A DNA stretch of 30,342 nucleotides from Rhizophagus sp. LPA8_4_AMF. Lineage: Eukaryota; Glomeromycota; Glomeromycetes; Glomerales; Glomeraceae. The notes beneath the pieces are model-generated. The model did no database searches. It was not told the origin of the DNA and saw only the letters and a list, made by a program, of their open reading frames with translations. The stretch's first letter is position 1, and each line of letters starts with the position of its first letter. This document shows, piece by piece, positions 19,820-29,547 of this stretch. The translations under genes and the position numbers were made by a program. Where the stretch lies: assembly GCA_021464525.1 (NCBI GenBank), contig JADRCO010000580.1:1-30342 (forward strand), given 5' to 3'.

Positions 19820-21180
19820 TTTTTTTTTGTTTTCGTAAAGCACGAAAAATTTTTTTTTTTATAAACAAATGTAAAGAATGGCGCAGAGATACTTTGCCGG
19901 TAGGATCAAGATTTAGAAAAAATGAAATGTAAGTTGCTTACCTTTTATAGTTAATATAGCTGCAAGATAAAAAAGTTGTGCCAAGATCGTCATTTCATTG
20001 GAAGCTCCTTCAAATCTATCGATTATAAAGAAATTTGGTTAATCTCGGCGATAACTAAAAATATGTTATGTTCTGTACCAAAGTATCAAACAAAAGCTAA
20101 AAAGTAAAGAATACAAATAAATTGTTATTAATAATGTGATATAATCGTTGAAATGCTGTAAAAAAAAAAACGAGTTTTTAAAATTACAATATTACATAAC
20201 GTGTTATCTATCTGTAGATCATGTCTAATTAAAATGTCATTGAAACGAATTACTTTATATGTGCATTTTAACTAATTCATTATAATACCAATTTCAATTC
20301 TTTTTTATAATAAGGATTATTGATTCTCGAGATATACTTTTTATTTTTGTTTTCCTTCTTTTTTTGTTGGGGCGTTTTTCTCAAGATAAAAGGATATAAG
20401 AGGTAATAATCCGGTTTCATTGTTTATCGTTATTAACAAAAAAAAAAAAGTTGTATTCTCGCTAACCCAAATTCATGAATGTTTTATTATTATTATTTTT
20501 TTCTTTTCGATACACAAATATGCAAACGCTAGGGCGCAAAGAAGAATTTTTTTACAATGAGAAAAGGTTAAAGGATAGTTATTCTAATAGTTAAAAAAGG
20601 TTAAAAGTTATATGATCGGGTAATCGGAGTTTGAAAAGAAAAAAGTAGAAACAAAATCTTACCTCTTATAGTCAATAAAAAGAAAGATTCTGCGAGATAA
20701 AATTTTGTACCGATATTTCATTAAAAATGTGAGTCATTTGAATTATTTTGTGCTTCTAAATCAATGATTAAAAAGAAATTTGGTTAATCTCGGCATCTCG
20801 GCAAAAGAAAAAATACAAATAAATTTTTTATAATATAATCGTCAATATATCTTGTACTGATAATGGTCATTAAGATTTAAGAATAGTTTTAACGTGTCAC
20901 GTTTATAATTAACGCGTTGCCTCATTTAATATTAATGAAACCCTTTTATAGTCTAAAAGGTATACAGCTGATTTAAAATACACCAAACAAATCCCAGAGA
21001 AAATTACCAAACGTTACAAAACATAACAAACTTGGGTTCAAAAGCCGATTGGTATTTCTAGGGGACAAGATTAGAGAACTATTTAAGAATTAATGCAAAA
21101 TGAAGATCAGTTCCGAAATATTCCTTTGTTTTCTTTTTTACTTTTCTCTTTTTCGTTAGATTTTTTTTTCAAAATGAAAG
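19820..21180. repeat. Block Y, copy 2 (5' flank of gene I)
   Basis: It is colinear with 26430-27480: GTTTTCGTAAAGCAC, CTTATAGTTAAT, CTCGAGATA, GTTGGGGC, AATAATCCGGTTT, GGTTAAAG.ATTGTTATTCT, and AAGCCGATTGGT then TTT. Within it, two sub-units (about 19900-20260 and 20600-20900) repeat the core element and a GGTTAATCTCGGC word. Confidence 0.7.
19941..19955 (-). promoter_or_regulatory. Shared upstream element with TATA-like core, gene I copy
   Basis: The minus strand reads ATTAACTATAAAAGG, which contains a canonical-looking TATAAAAG, 198 bp 5' of the I start. J has ATTAACTATAAGAGG in the matching place. Confidence 0.4.
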
Positions 21181-22070
21181 ATATGTATAAGCGATTCAAT
21201 TCTAAAATTTTTTCTAGAGAATGCAGCGAGCTAAAAACATCGTGACACTAGTGCCACGAGATTGTCAATTTTGGAATATATGGCGTCGTTAGATAGTAAT
21301 TATCAGCGTGGAAAATCTATCCTAATTTTCCGGTAAATTTCCAATCAACTTCGGTTTTATAATTCCGGAATTATTCCGGTCGTGGAGCGACAGATTTTCG
21401 GAATATTATACAAATGACATTTAAAAAATTCATTGTTCGCTTTACTTAAAACTAATGTGATGGAAATTATAAAAAAAAAAACGGAAAAATTTCGGTGACA
21501 TACTTTGGTTAAAAAACTAATTCCGGATTTTATGTTTTACCGAAAAGTTTCAGAAATTTTTCTTTAATTTTTGCACCTGGTAGTTATGACACAAAATCCA
21601 ATCAAAAAAGCATACGTAAATAAGGGAATCATTGTTTATATGTAAAAAAATTTTTACTATGTTGAGTTTGATGTTATATAATATATTAATCTTTCTCATG
21701 AGAAAATTATATATAAAATGTAATTTAAAAATATATTTATGATTTTAAACAAAAAGGATTGATGATCATTGTACCAGCCACTTTCTCGAAGCCTTAGCGC
21801 AGTAAATCAATGCTGATCAATGTTGACATATTAATAAGTATTTTTTAATTATGTAATATATGTATATATTTATTATTCCACGTATATTTTCTGTGTTACT
21901 GATGCAAAACACATGACTTTTATAAACGAATATAATATAAAAAGGATCGCGAATTGGTTCAAGACAAAATATGTTAATGTTTCATAAAAGATTTTACACA
22001 ATTTAAAGATAGCTCGTTCTTTTTATTATCTATTAATTTACCGTATTTCGTATATTTCGTTATCGTATCA

Positions 22071-22935
22071 ATGCATTTAATGCATTTTCGTTCTTCAATT
22101 TCCCATGATAATATTGGTAATGTCTCGGAAATTTTAGCGAACTTATTTAATAAATATATTGATCCAAATATTTTGGATTGGTGTATACGTGTAAATATTA
22201 TTGACGGAAATACAACGAACGTTATAAGTTCAAAAGACTATAACTTTCGAAATTTTGTTGATGCAGTAACAAATCAAAATATAGATCCTAAACAACTTAC
22301 GTTGACTGAAAATATTCAAAAGTATCAACAAATTTTTCCTGATAATTTTGCTTCCCTCGTTACATTTATGAAATTTGTTCTTGGAATATCTCACTTTTTA
22401 AAAAATTCTAATGAAATATATCCTGAAGATGTTTATCCATTTATTGGAATAACATATTTTGTTTATAGTAAAATATATAATTCTCGATTACTCAACAATA
22501 ATAAGTCCCTTATTTTACAAGATATTCGTAACTTGTGGAGTATTCTCCTCTTTAGAAAGGCTAATAGCCATATGAATTTGTAAGTATAATAATTTTTTTT
22601 TTTGTTTATTTATTTATTTTTTTTTAAAAAAAAGAAATTCTTATTTTTATATATTTTATTTTTATTACTTCGTTAAATAGAAATGGAGAATGGGACGTTT
22701 TGATTCAGGAAACAAAGAAACCAGTTCCCACTAATTCACGAAGAGTGTGAATATTTTTTTTTATTTATTCAATATATATATCGTCTATAACTAATTATAA
22801 TTATCATTAAATTTTAGAAACTTGACATCTGCGTTCAACTTTATTGATTCCGGCTCCACACGAGCTTCAATTCCGCTATCATTTTACATTCAAAATTCAT
22901 TAATTAATGCGCTTAACGACGTTTTAATTATCTAG
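22071..22935 (+). CDS. Gene L: unrecognised protein, probably three exons
   Basis: Exon 1 (22071-22579) is a 169-codon open frame, too long to be chance in such AT-rich DNA. It ends at a GTAAGT donor; the acceptor AAATAG is at 22678-22680 (intron 101 nt, phase 2). Exon 2 (22681-22746) reads NGEWDVLIQETKKPVPTNSRR. Either it stops at 22750, giving 192 aa, or a second intron (22747-22817, donor GTGAAT, acceptor TTTTAG) adds exon 3 (22818-22935), giving 230 aa. I prefer three exons: exon 3 joins in frame, is open for 38 codons and is less AT-rich than its surroundings. The donor is not ideal. The protein is mostly helical in look, with no signal peptide, membrane segment or known motif. A second ATG lies three codons in. 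It shows no relation to the cluster family. Confidence 0.65.
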
Positions 22936-23411
22936 ATTTTATATTTGAATCTCCCGGAGAATATATATATATATACACACATATATGCAATTACAAATAA
23001 TGATTTAATTAAGATTTTTTTTTTTTTAAAAAAAAAAAAGTTTCTTTTTGGAAACTTAAATGAATAGTCCTGACTTTATGTAACAAAAACAATCCTGCAT
23101 ACACTGCGCGATTGTGGTAATCATGTATGCTTAATAGATATAATAGATATGCAAATTAAAGTTATACTGATCCTTTGATCAATAACAAATATTTTCTTAA
23201 ACGTATTTATAAAATTTTTTTATAAAATTATTAATAAACATTTTTTTTTTATTTGACCTTCAATGTTTTTTTTTTCTTTCTTTTTTTTTTGTTTTAAGAA
23301 AATTTCAAAAATTAAAAAAAGGAAATTCTTTAAAATAATTTTATTAACTTTTACACAAAAACTGTAAACAAAGATCTTTTAAAACTTAGAAAATTTTTCC
23401 TTATAAATCCA

Positions 23412-23441
23412 AATAATAATAATAATAATAATAATAATAAT
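23412..23441. repeat. AAT microsatellite
   Basis: Ten uninterrupted AAT units, just beyond the stop of a doubtful minus-strand open frame. Confidence 0.95.
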
Positions 23442-23917
23442 TGTACTAAAACAAATGTTCTGGACCGATGAGGCGATGAGCAATCTCCGTAGGAGAATTC
23501 TCGATACTAACCAAATAAAATCTGCAAAATGCATGATGTTTGTTACATAAATTTCTCCAAACATATGATTCAGGAGTTTTTGTTTTTCTCGTTAGAAGAT
23601 CACGTTGAGTCACACAACAACAATAATGCAAAACCGCAAAGTACAAAGACAATAAGAGTATTTAGACAAAAAAAAATAAAAAATAAAAAATAAAAATAAT
23701 TTAAAACAATTGTTAGGGTGTCTTTAATTTTAATAATAATATCTCAAATTATTTAATTAATTATTCGCCTCGTAAGTCGTAACATACTATTTTAAAGAAC
23801 CATATACAAATGTATAATACATACAGTATCTATAGTTTTAAACGAAATAATATTTATATAAGAGGTTTCCTTTAGTAGTAATTACCGTATTCTTTTCATC
23901 ATGCATCTGAAAGCCTA

Positions 23918-23956
23918 GCCTGTATCACAGTGTTACTGTACATTAGTGATACAGGC
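23918..23956. repeat. Perfect inverted repeat, 11-bp arms, 17-nt loop
   Basis: GCCTGTATCAC and GTGATACAGGC are exact reverse complements. The loop holds a competing smaller hairpin (ACAGT/ACTGT around GTT). GC content is unusual for the area. It could be a hairpin RNA, a small mobile-element end pair or a binding site. Confidence 0.7.
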
Positions 23957-25064
23957 CTTATGTATATGCCATTTTTATTATTTCAATCGTCATGGACATC
24001 CAATTCTTTCATTATTGTATCTCTTGTAAATAATATTCGTTTTATTATAATTTGACAATCAAATATCGACAAAATTTATTACTCAACTTGAACAAAAGTG
24101 GCGAAGAAATGTAAATAATAAATGATTTACCAAGACGTAGTAAATATTTTATCGAAGGATTTACCGCCATTCATTCATTTCCACGGTCTATCAAGCTATT
24201 TGCAAGTTGATACCAAATATTTTCATCATTCAGTAGAATATCAACCCATTTGGAAATTCACTTGGAAATTCATTTAAGATAGATTTACCTACAAAATATT
24301 TAGCACCGACAGCCTATGGCAAATCAATATTTGGAATATTTAAGAAAGAATAGAAAAGGTTTTTAATTAAAAATACGTCTTATCATTTATAGTTTTTATA
24401 AAAGGCTAATTGAATATGTCTCTATTTTACATCATTAGTTTATAATTAACACTTACATGCACATACATGCATAAATATTCGTTGAAACCGAAAATACGTA
24501 ATGTGCACAAAATAAATTTACCGAAAAAAAAACGCGATGTTCAAAAAGGAACATTACAAAAAATGCAACAACTCATTTTGATACGTTAATTATCAATCAA
24601 CCAAAATAATAATTATTTTAGAACATCCCTGCCGGGACCCATCTTTATAAAAAAAACAATGACGAAATATATATTACCGATTTGATGCTCAATCGGGTCG
24701 ATCATAAAATCAGATGATTTCCAGCTAATCTCTCGTGACACACGGTATAATAAAAATATAATATAATTAGTATTAATATTCGGAATATGAAATATGTGTT
24801 CATCTCCTTGTTTGCCAAGAAAAGAAAATAAAAAATTAAATAAATAAATAAAAAAGAATTATGGAAATTAGAAAATGAACCTTTATATTGTAACATCGGG
24901 AGATACTCTATCAGGTTCATCATAATTTCTGGAAGTTTACAAGTGAATCGTCACTTACAATATCAATTGGTTAGGCGTTCACAACTCGAGTTTTAAGTAA
25001 ATGTGATTGCTCAACTTTTTAGTATTGAGAGAGAAATCTTTTATTTCGACATGCTTATTTTGTT

Positions 25065-25450
25065 TATCGCCATTTTCGAAATAGTATAGCCTCGTAACGA
25101 CAATTGTAGGACAAAAACCGGACATCAGTCGGATATTCAAAAAAAAATAGATTTTTTACGATAACTATTATGTGATTCTATTGGTACTTAAGTAGTAGAA
25201 TCTAATATTAGACTATATCACGTGTCAAGTTTATAATTAGAGTGCAAATGTGTAATTTAATCTAATTTTAACTTTTTTTTTAACAAAATTTCTCTAAAAA
25301 TAATTTCTATATCGATAAATTTACTCTATTTTCTTCAATTTGTATTTTTATTCATCCGATCACCACATAGATGACGTTTTCGTGTCACCAAAAACGTGTT
25401 AGCATGTCGATACTACGGATGAGACGCGATCGATTAAGAAACTTTTTAAA
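25065..25450. repeat. Block X, copy 3 (3' side of gene J)
   Basis: Matches 18500-18780 in order: GCCATTTTC, AGGACAAAAACC, TATTCAAAAA, AAAAATAATTTCT, and TTTGTATTTTTATT then GATGACG. The similarity carries on into the J 3' flank (TTTAAATTCATGTAAA at about 25499). Confidence 0.65.
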
Positions 25451-25587
25451 AATAAAAAACATCAAAAAAATTAAATAAGTTTATTCAGTTAAATTCTGTT
25501 TAAATTCATGTAAACAAGTTGAACTTTAACAATAAAATAAATCCTTAGAGAAATTAAAAAAATTCGATAGTTTATTATGAAATAAAT

Positions 25588-26337
25588 CTATATCTTTCCA
25601 GTAATTTTCCCCAATTCATCTAATTTACTATTAGCTTTTTGAATTAATTTGATTAGTTCAGCTTGGCGGCGAGAAATTTGTTCGTACAATTCACGAACTT
25701 CTTTATTTCTCTTTTCAATCATATCTCTATTTATTACTATCAATCGGTCATAATTTTGAATTTGTTCGTTGTAAACCTTGTCAATCGTTTCGATGGTAAA
25801 AGACATTTGAGGAACATCAATTTGATTTGTAGTCGTCGTATTACTAAAATAAAATAATAAAAATTTTACATTGTATTAATAATTAATCGCATCTAAAAAA
25901 GAATTAGAGATTTCAAAGTCATACTTATTTCTCATTATGACGTCACTATCATCGTCACTAATATGATTTGAAGTTTCTTTTTTTCTTTTTTTTCTTTCAC
26001 CTTCTTTGGTTTCTTTGGTTTTATCATACATTTCTTTTACTAAATCGTGAATTTTACTATTTTCCCACATGATGGCGTAAGAATTTGACTTATTATTTTT
26101 TTCAACACAGTCTTCCATAGCTTTAATCATATTGTAAATCTTATTATAAAGTGCTTTACCATCACGATTGATATTAGTCTCCTTAATCGCCTTATTGCTA
26201 GCATCAAGGTGATTTACATTCCATAAATCAAAATTTTCATTTAGAAATGTTAGGACCCCAATAAGTTCTAAGGGTTTCCAATGTGTTTGAGAATTTGATT
26301 GATCTCGATGTAACTCTTTTCTTTTTTTTGATGACAT
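25588..26337 (-). CDS. Gene J: two-exon family protein, class-1 coil, diverged duplicate of I
   Basis: Exons 26337-25925 and 25843-25588 flank an 81-nt intron (donor GTATGA, acceptor TTTTAG), phase 2, split codon AA/T (Asn), giving 222 aa. The leader MSSKKRKELHRDQ parallels gene I. The domain keeps LELIGVLTFLNENF, FDLW, AIKETNINRD and ALYNKI. It has lost several near-invariant residues: RW is HW, AC is AS, TGRK is KNNK, and the Cys of C.IW is Tyr. The tail is very basic (ERKKRKKE), then DDDSDV. Exon 2: TTTTNQIDVPQMSFTIETID, KVYNEQIQNYDRL and a coil close to that of I, ending LGKITGKI. Its 5' and 3' flanks are also duplicated from the I region. It may be evolving under relaxed constraint, though both frames are intact. 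Confidence 0.87.
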
Positions 26338-26429
26338 TTTTTTTTTTTAAAAAAAAGGGTATGAGTTATAAGAAGTAAATAATATCAAATTTAAATAATT
26401 AAAATTTTAAATTTTATTTTTTTTAAACC

Positions 26430-27480
26430 AATTTGATGTTTGTTTTCGTAAAGCACAAATTAATTTTTTTTTTTATACAAATATATGGATGCAAATTTGC
26501 GGAGAAAAAAGGTCGCGATACTTGAAGAATTTGTGGTTAATAAGTTAAAAATTTTATAATCAGAAATGGAAAAAATGAAAAGTAATATCTGATATGCTTT
26601 ACCTCTTATAGTTAATCTAGTTTCTTTAAAAGGAAGTAAAAGAATTTTTTATTATGGATTTTAATTTTATTAATAGCTAAGATTATCGTCGATATAAAGA
26701 TTATATATCACATGAAATGATGGTAGATCATGTTCGTTATTGTCACAATTGAGGGTTTTATATATGTGACATTCCTCGAGATTTGTTGGGGCAATAATCC
26801 GGTTTTAAAAATTTTCTTTGTTTTATTAACAAAAAAAGAATTTTGTATGGGAAAAAACCCCGTCTCACACTAGCCAAATTCATTTATTATTAAATTTTTT
26901 TTTTGCAATGCACAAACATATTTTATTATTTTACATATACCGGCGGGCGCAAGGAAAAATTTTTATAATGAAAAAAGGTTAAAGAATTGTTATTCTAATG
27001 TCTAAAAAAGGTAAAGTTATATATGACCGGATTTATCGGAGTTAAGTAGAAAAAAAACAATAAAGTTTACCGGTTATAATCAAGTTTTACCTTTATAAAA
27101 TTTTGTGCCAACATATGATGTTTCTAAATCATTTGATTAAAAAGGCATCTCCTCAATAATGTATCAAAAAATGGTTAAGTAATAATAAAATTAATTTATT
27201 AATAATGACGGATACGTAATCGCAGACGTGTTATTCGTGTTATCCTTATATATCAAGATGTTCGTGTGCACTATAAAAATATGTATAATCAATCTACTTT
27301 GTACGTGGCATTTAGATATTAAAATACGCCAAATGAAATCTCATAATGAAAATTATCATTCGTTAACGAATTTGGATTCAGAAGCCGATTGGTGTTTTTG
27401 GAGAAAAGATTAGATGGTGACACGGTTTTGTTCTTTTTTTGGTTTCCTTTTATTTCTTCTTTGTATAACTCTTCTTTAAA
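26430..27480. repeat. Block Y, copy 3 (5' flank of gene J)
   Basis: Colinear with 19820-21180, with a shorter middle (a deletion near 26780 relative to copy 2). Landmarks: GTTTTCGTAAAGCAC, GGGCGCAAGGAAAAATTTTT and AGAAGCCGATTGGTGTTTTT. Confidence 0.7.
26602..26616 (-). promoter_or_regulatory. Shared upstream element, gene J copy
   Basis: The minus strand reads ATTAACTATAAGAGG, 265 bp 5' of the J start. It aligns with the element of gene I. Confidence 0.38.
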
Positions 27481-28150
27481 AGAAAAAAAAAGGATATAAA
27501 GACAAAGTAATCCAGTAATTCCGATTTAAATTTACTTCTTTGTTTTATCGACAAATAAAGTATGTTGAATGAAAATTAGAATGCAAAAAAGAATATGATT
27601 TTAAAAATTTAAAGGTATGTAATCGGACCTTTCGGATTTTAGAAAAATAAAATAAAAAAATTATACAGTATATAATATGCTTACCTCTTAACTGTTAAGG
27701 GTAAGTTTTATCTTATTTAAAGAATTTAAAGAAAGGTTTTTCCGAGATAAAATTTTTATCGTTTAAAAATTATCTTTTGAGTCATTAGTGCCTCTATATC
27801 ATGAAATTTGCTGCTCCGCAATAATATTTTAATGTCACATTTTTATAATTAACGTGTTAACTCATTTATCGCTGTTTCGGAGTTGTACTACCATGCAATA
27901 ACATTATCAGGTTGCAGGGACGTAAAAACCGGATGGTAATCATTCCAACGTACACAGTATTCCGAAAACTGCAATGATGTTACTAAAAGAACATATAACC
28001 GATTAATATACGACAAATCTCATGAAAACTTTTTAAGAATCGAAAAACGTTTCCGAAATTTTCCCTTTTTCTTTTTTGTTTTTCTTTTTTTCGTTAGGGC
28101 TTTTTAAGATAAGCGATTTGATTTTAAAATTTTGCTTTGTTTTTTTTTAA
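27480..28150. repeat. Partial second block Y beyond gene J
   Basis: AAAGGATATAAAG.CAAAGTAATCC, CTTACCTCTTAACTGTTAAGG, CGAGATAAAATTTTTATCG, GAGTCATT and TTTTTCGTTAG follow the order seen at 20380-21180. Confidence 0.55.
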
Positions 28151-28824
28151 CAAAAGGAGAAAAAAAGAAAAAAAGATTTTCATGATAAGCAGGCAGCCAC
28201 CTTGCTAAAATTTCATTTTCGGATTTGGAGATAATCATGCAGAATAACATTTTGTACTCACTAGATCTGCAACTCCTACGCCTATAAATCAAAAATTGTC
28301 GGTCAATGGTTCAATGGTACAATATAATTAATAATAAACCAACTGAATAAATATAATTAATATTATATAAAACGTATTATGAATATATTATAGATCACGT
28401 TACTGTAATTTACCCATTTAAAAAATTGAATTATATTCGGGGTATTTTATATGGAACATGGAAAAATTGAACGAATTAGCCTAAATCTATCAGAATTAAA
28501 ACTTATTCACATATTATACCCGGGTATATTTATAAGGATACGGACCTTTTAGTCAGTGCTATACGGTATTTCGTTAGCGTTCACTCAAAGATTTCTAAAA
28601 AAATACAATTTATTTGTGTCTTTAATAGAGGCGCGACTAGAAATTTTTATTTTAGTATTAACGTGAAGTGAAAATTTTTATTATTATTATCTATTAAGTT
28701 AAATTTTATTTAGTTTTTAAATGAACTTTAAATAAAAAAAAAATTATTTCTGTACATATAAAACATACTGCTATACATATAAAATATACGAATATCAAGA
28801 ATTAATTTAAATCAAATGATTTAT

Positions 28825-29547
28825 CTAAGTAAATACTTTCAACATTTCTAATTTATTATTGGCTTTCTCAATTAATTCGATGAGTTCTGTTCGACGTTTG
28901 GAAATTTGTTCGTATAAATCACGAATTTCTCTATTTCTAGTTTCGATCAATTTTTTGGATATTAACATCGAACGATCAATTCTTTTAATTTGTTCGTTGT
29001 AAATCTCGTCAATCGTCTCCATCGAAAAAGGCATCCGAGGAACGTTAATTCGATTTTGGGATGCCCTAGTTATTGTTGATTGATTATTACTAAAAATGAA
29101 AAAATAAGTAAAATAATAAAATGATAAAGTTGTTAATGCCTAATAATTAATATTATCTTAAAAACTAAAATAAAAAGAAAGTTTATTATACTTTGCAGCC
29201 ATTTCAATGTCACCATCATTATTACGATCTTGGTTTTCTCTTCCATTTTTTTCTCTAGTTTTGTAACAAATTTCTTTTACCAAACCACGAATAATTTTGT
29301 TTTCTCGAATAATGAAGCAAGTCTTTGGTTTTCTGCGAGTTCTTAGAAAATGCTCCATAGCTTTGATCATAGAATGAACTTTATTATAAACTGATTTACC
29401 ATCTCGGTTAATATTAACGGCTTTTACAGCCTCTACGCACGCATCTTGGTGATTTTTGTACCATAAGTCAAAGTTATTATTGAGAAATGTAAGGATTTTA
29501 ATTAGTTCTGATGATTCCCAGCGTTTTACTCTATCAGCTTGAGGCAT
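28825..29547 (-). CDS. Gene K: two-exon family protein, class-1 coil, close to consensus
   Basis: Exons 29547-29192 and 29089-28825 flank a 102-nt intron (donor GTATAA, acceptor TTTTTAG), phase 2, split codon AA/T (Asn), giving 206 aa. Exon 1 begins MPQADRVKRW (W10), with SSELIKILTFLNNNF, FDLW, DACVEAVKAVNINRD and SVYNKVHSMIKAMEHF. The TGKK loop reads TRRK and the Trp after CFII is Arg, as in E. It ends DGDIEMAAKY, with the donor inside the last Lys codon. Exon 2: a linker NNQSTITRASQNRINV, then PRMPFSMETIDEIYNEQIK and a strongly heptad-patterned coil (RNREIRDLYEQISKRRTE) ending KLEMLKVFT. It is the best template for the class-1 consensus. A TAACTAT sequence lies about 144 bp upstream. Confidence 0.88.

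Larger units (their letters stand above)
19744..22070. other. Intergenic stretch between genes I and L, mostly block Y
   Basis: The I promoter lies at 19744-19960 and block Y copy 2 fills about 19820-21180. Beyond it, 21240-21290 shares a short stretch (GTGCCAC.AGATTGT) with 29715-29760. CCGG-rich inverted words stand near 21358-21382, and a TTTCTCATGAGAAA palindrome near 21694. The L promoter side is 21800-22070. No gene seen. Confidence 0.5.
22936..25587. other. Intergenic stretch between genes L and J
   Basis: It contains a TA microsatellite (22961-22985), an AAT microsatellite (23412-23441), an 11-bp-arm hairpin (23918-23956) and block X copy 3 (about 25065-25450). Frames at 23446-23652 (TTG start) and 24613-24870 (no ATG at its start) are open and partly coding-like in composition, but match nothing I know. 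Confidence 0.45.
26338..28824. other. Intergenic stretch between genes J and K, block Y and a partial second Y
   Basis: The J promoter lies near 26600, block Y copy 3 covers about 26430-27480, and a further partial copy covers about 27480-28150. The part from 28150 to 28824 is unique AT-rich sequence. Small frames at 27228-27413 and 28104-28292 show no family motif and are not called. Confidence 0.5.

Noticed and set aside
21766-21830. Less AT-rich patch checked for a tRNA
   Set aside because: No T-loop GGTTCRA with matching stems and no cloverleaf could be drawn.
23446-23652. Minus-strand frame with a Cys cluster and coding-like end
   Set aside because: It begins at TTG, no splice partner was found, and the length is within chance expectation.
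27228-27413. Open frame inside block Y ending SEADWCFWRKD
   Set aside because: It begins at GTG, and the matching stretch in the other Y copies is out of frame or interrupted, so the conservation is of DNA, not protein.
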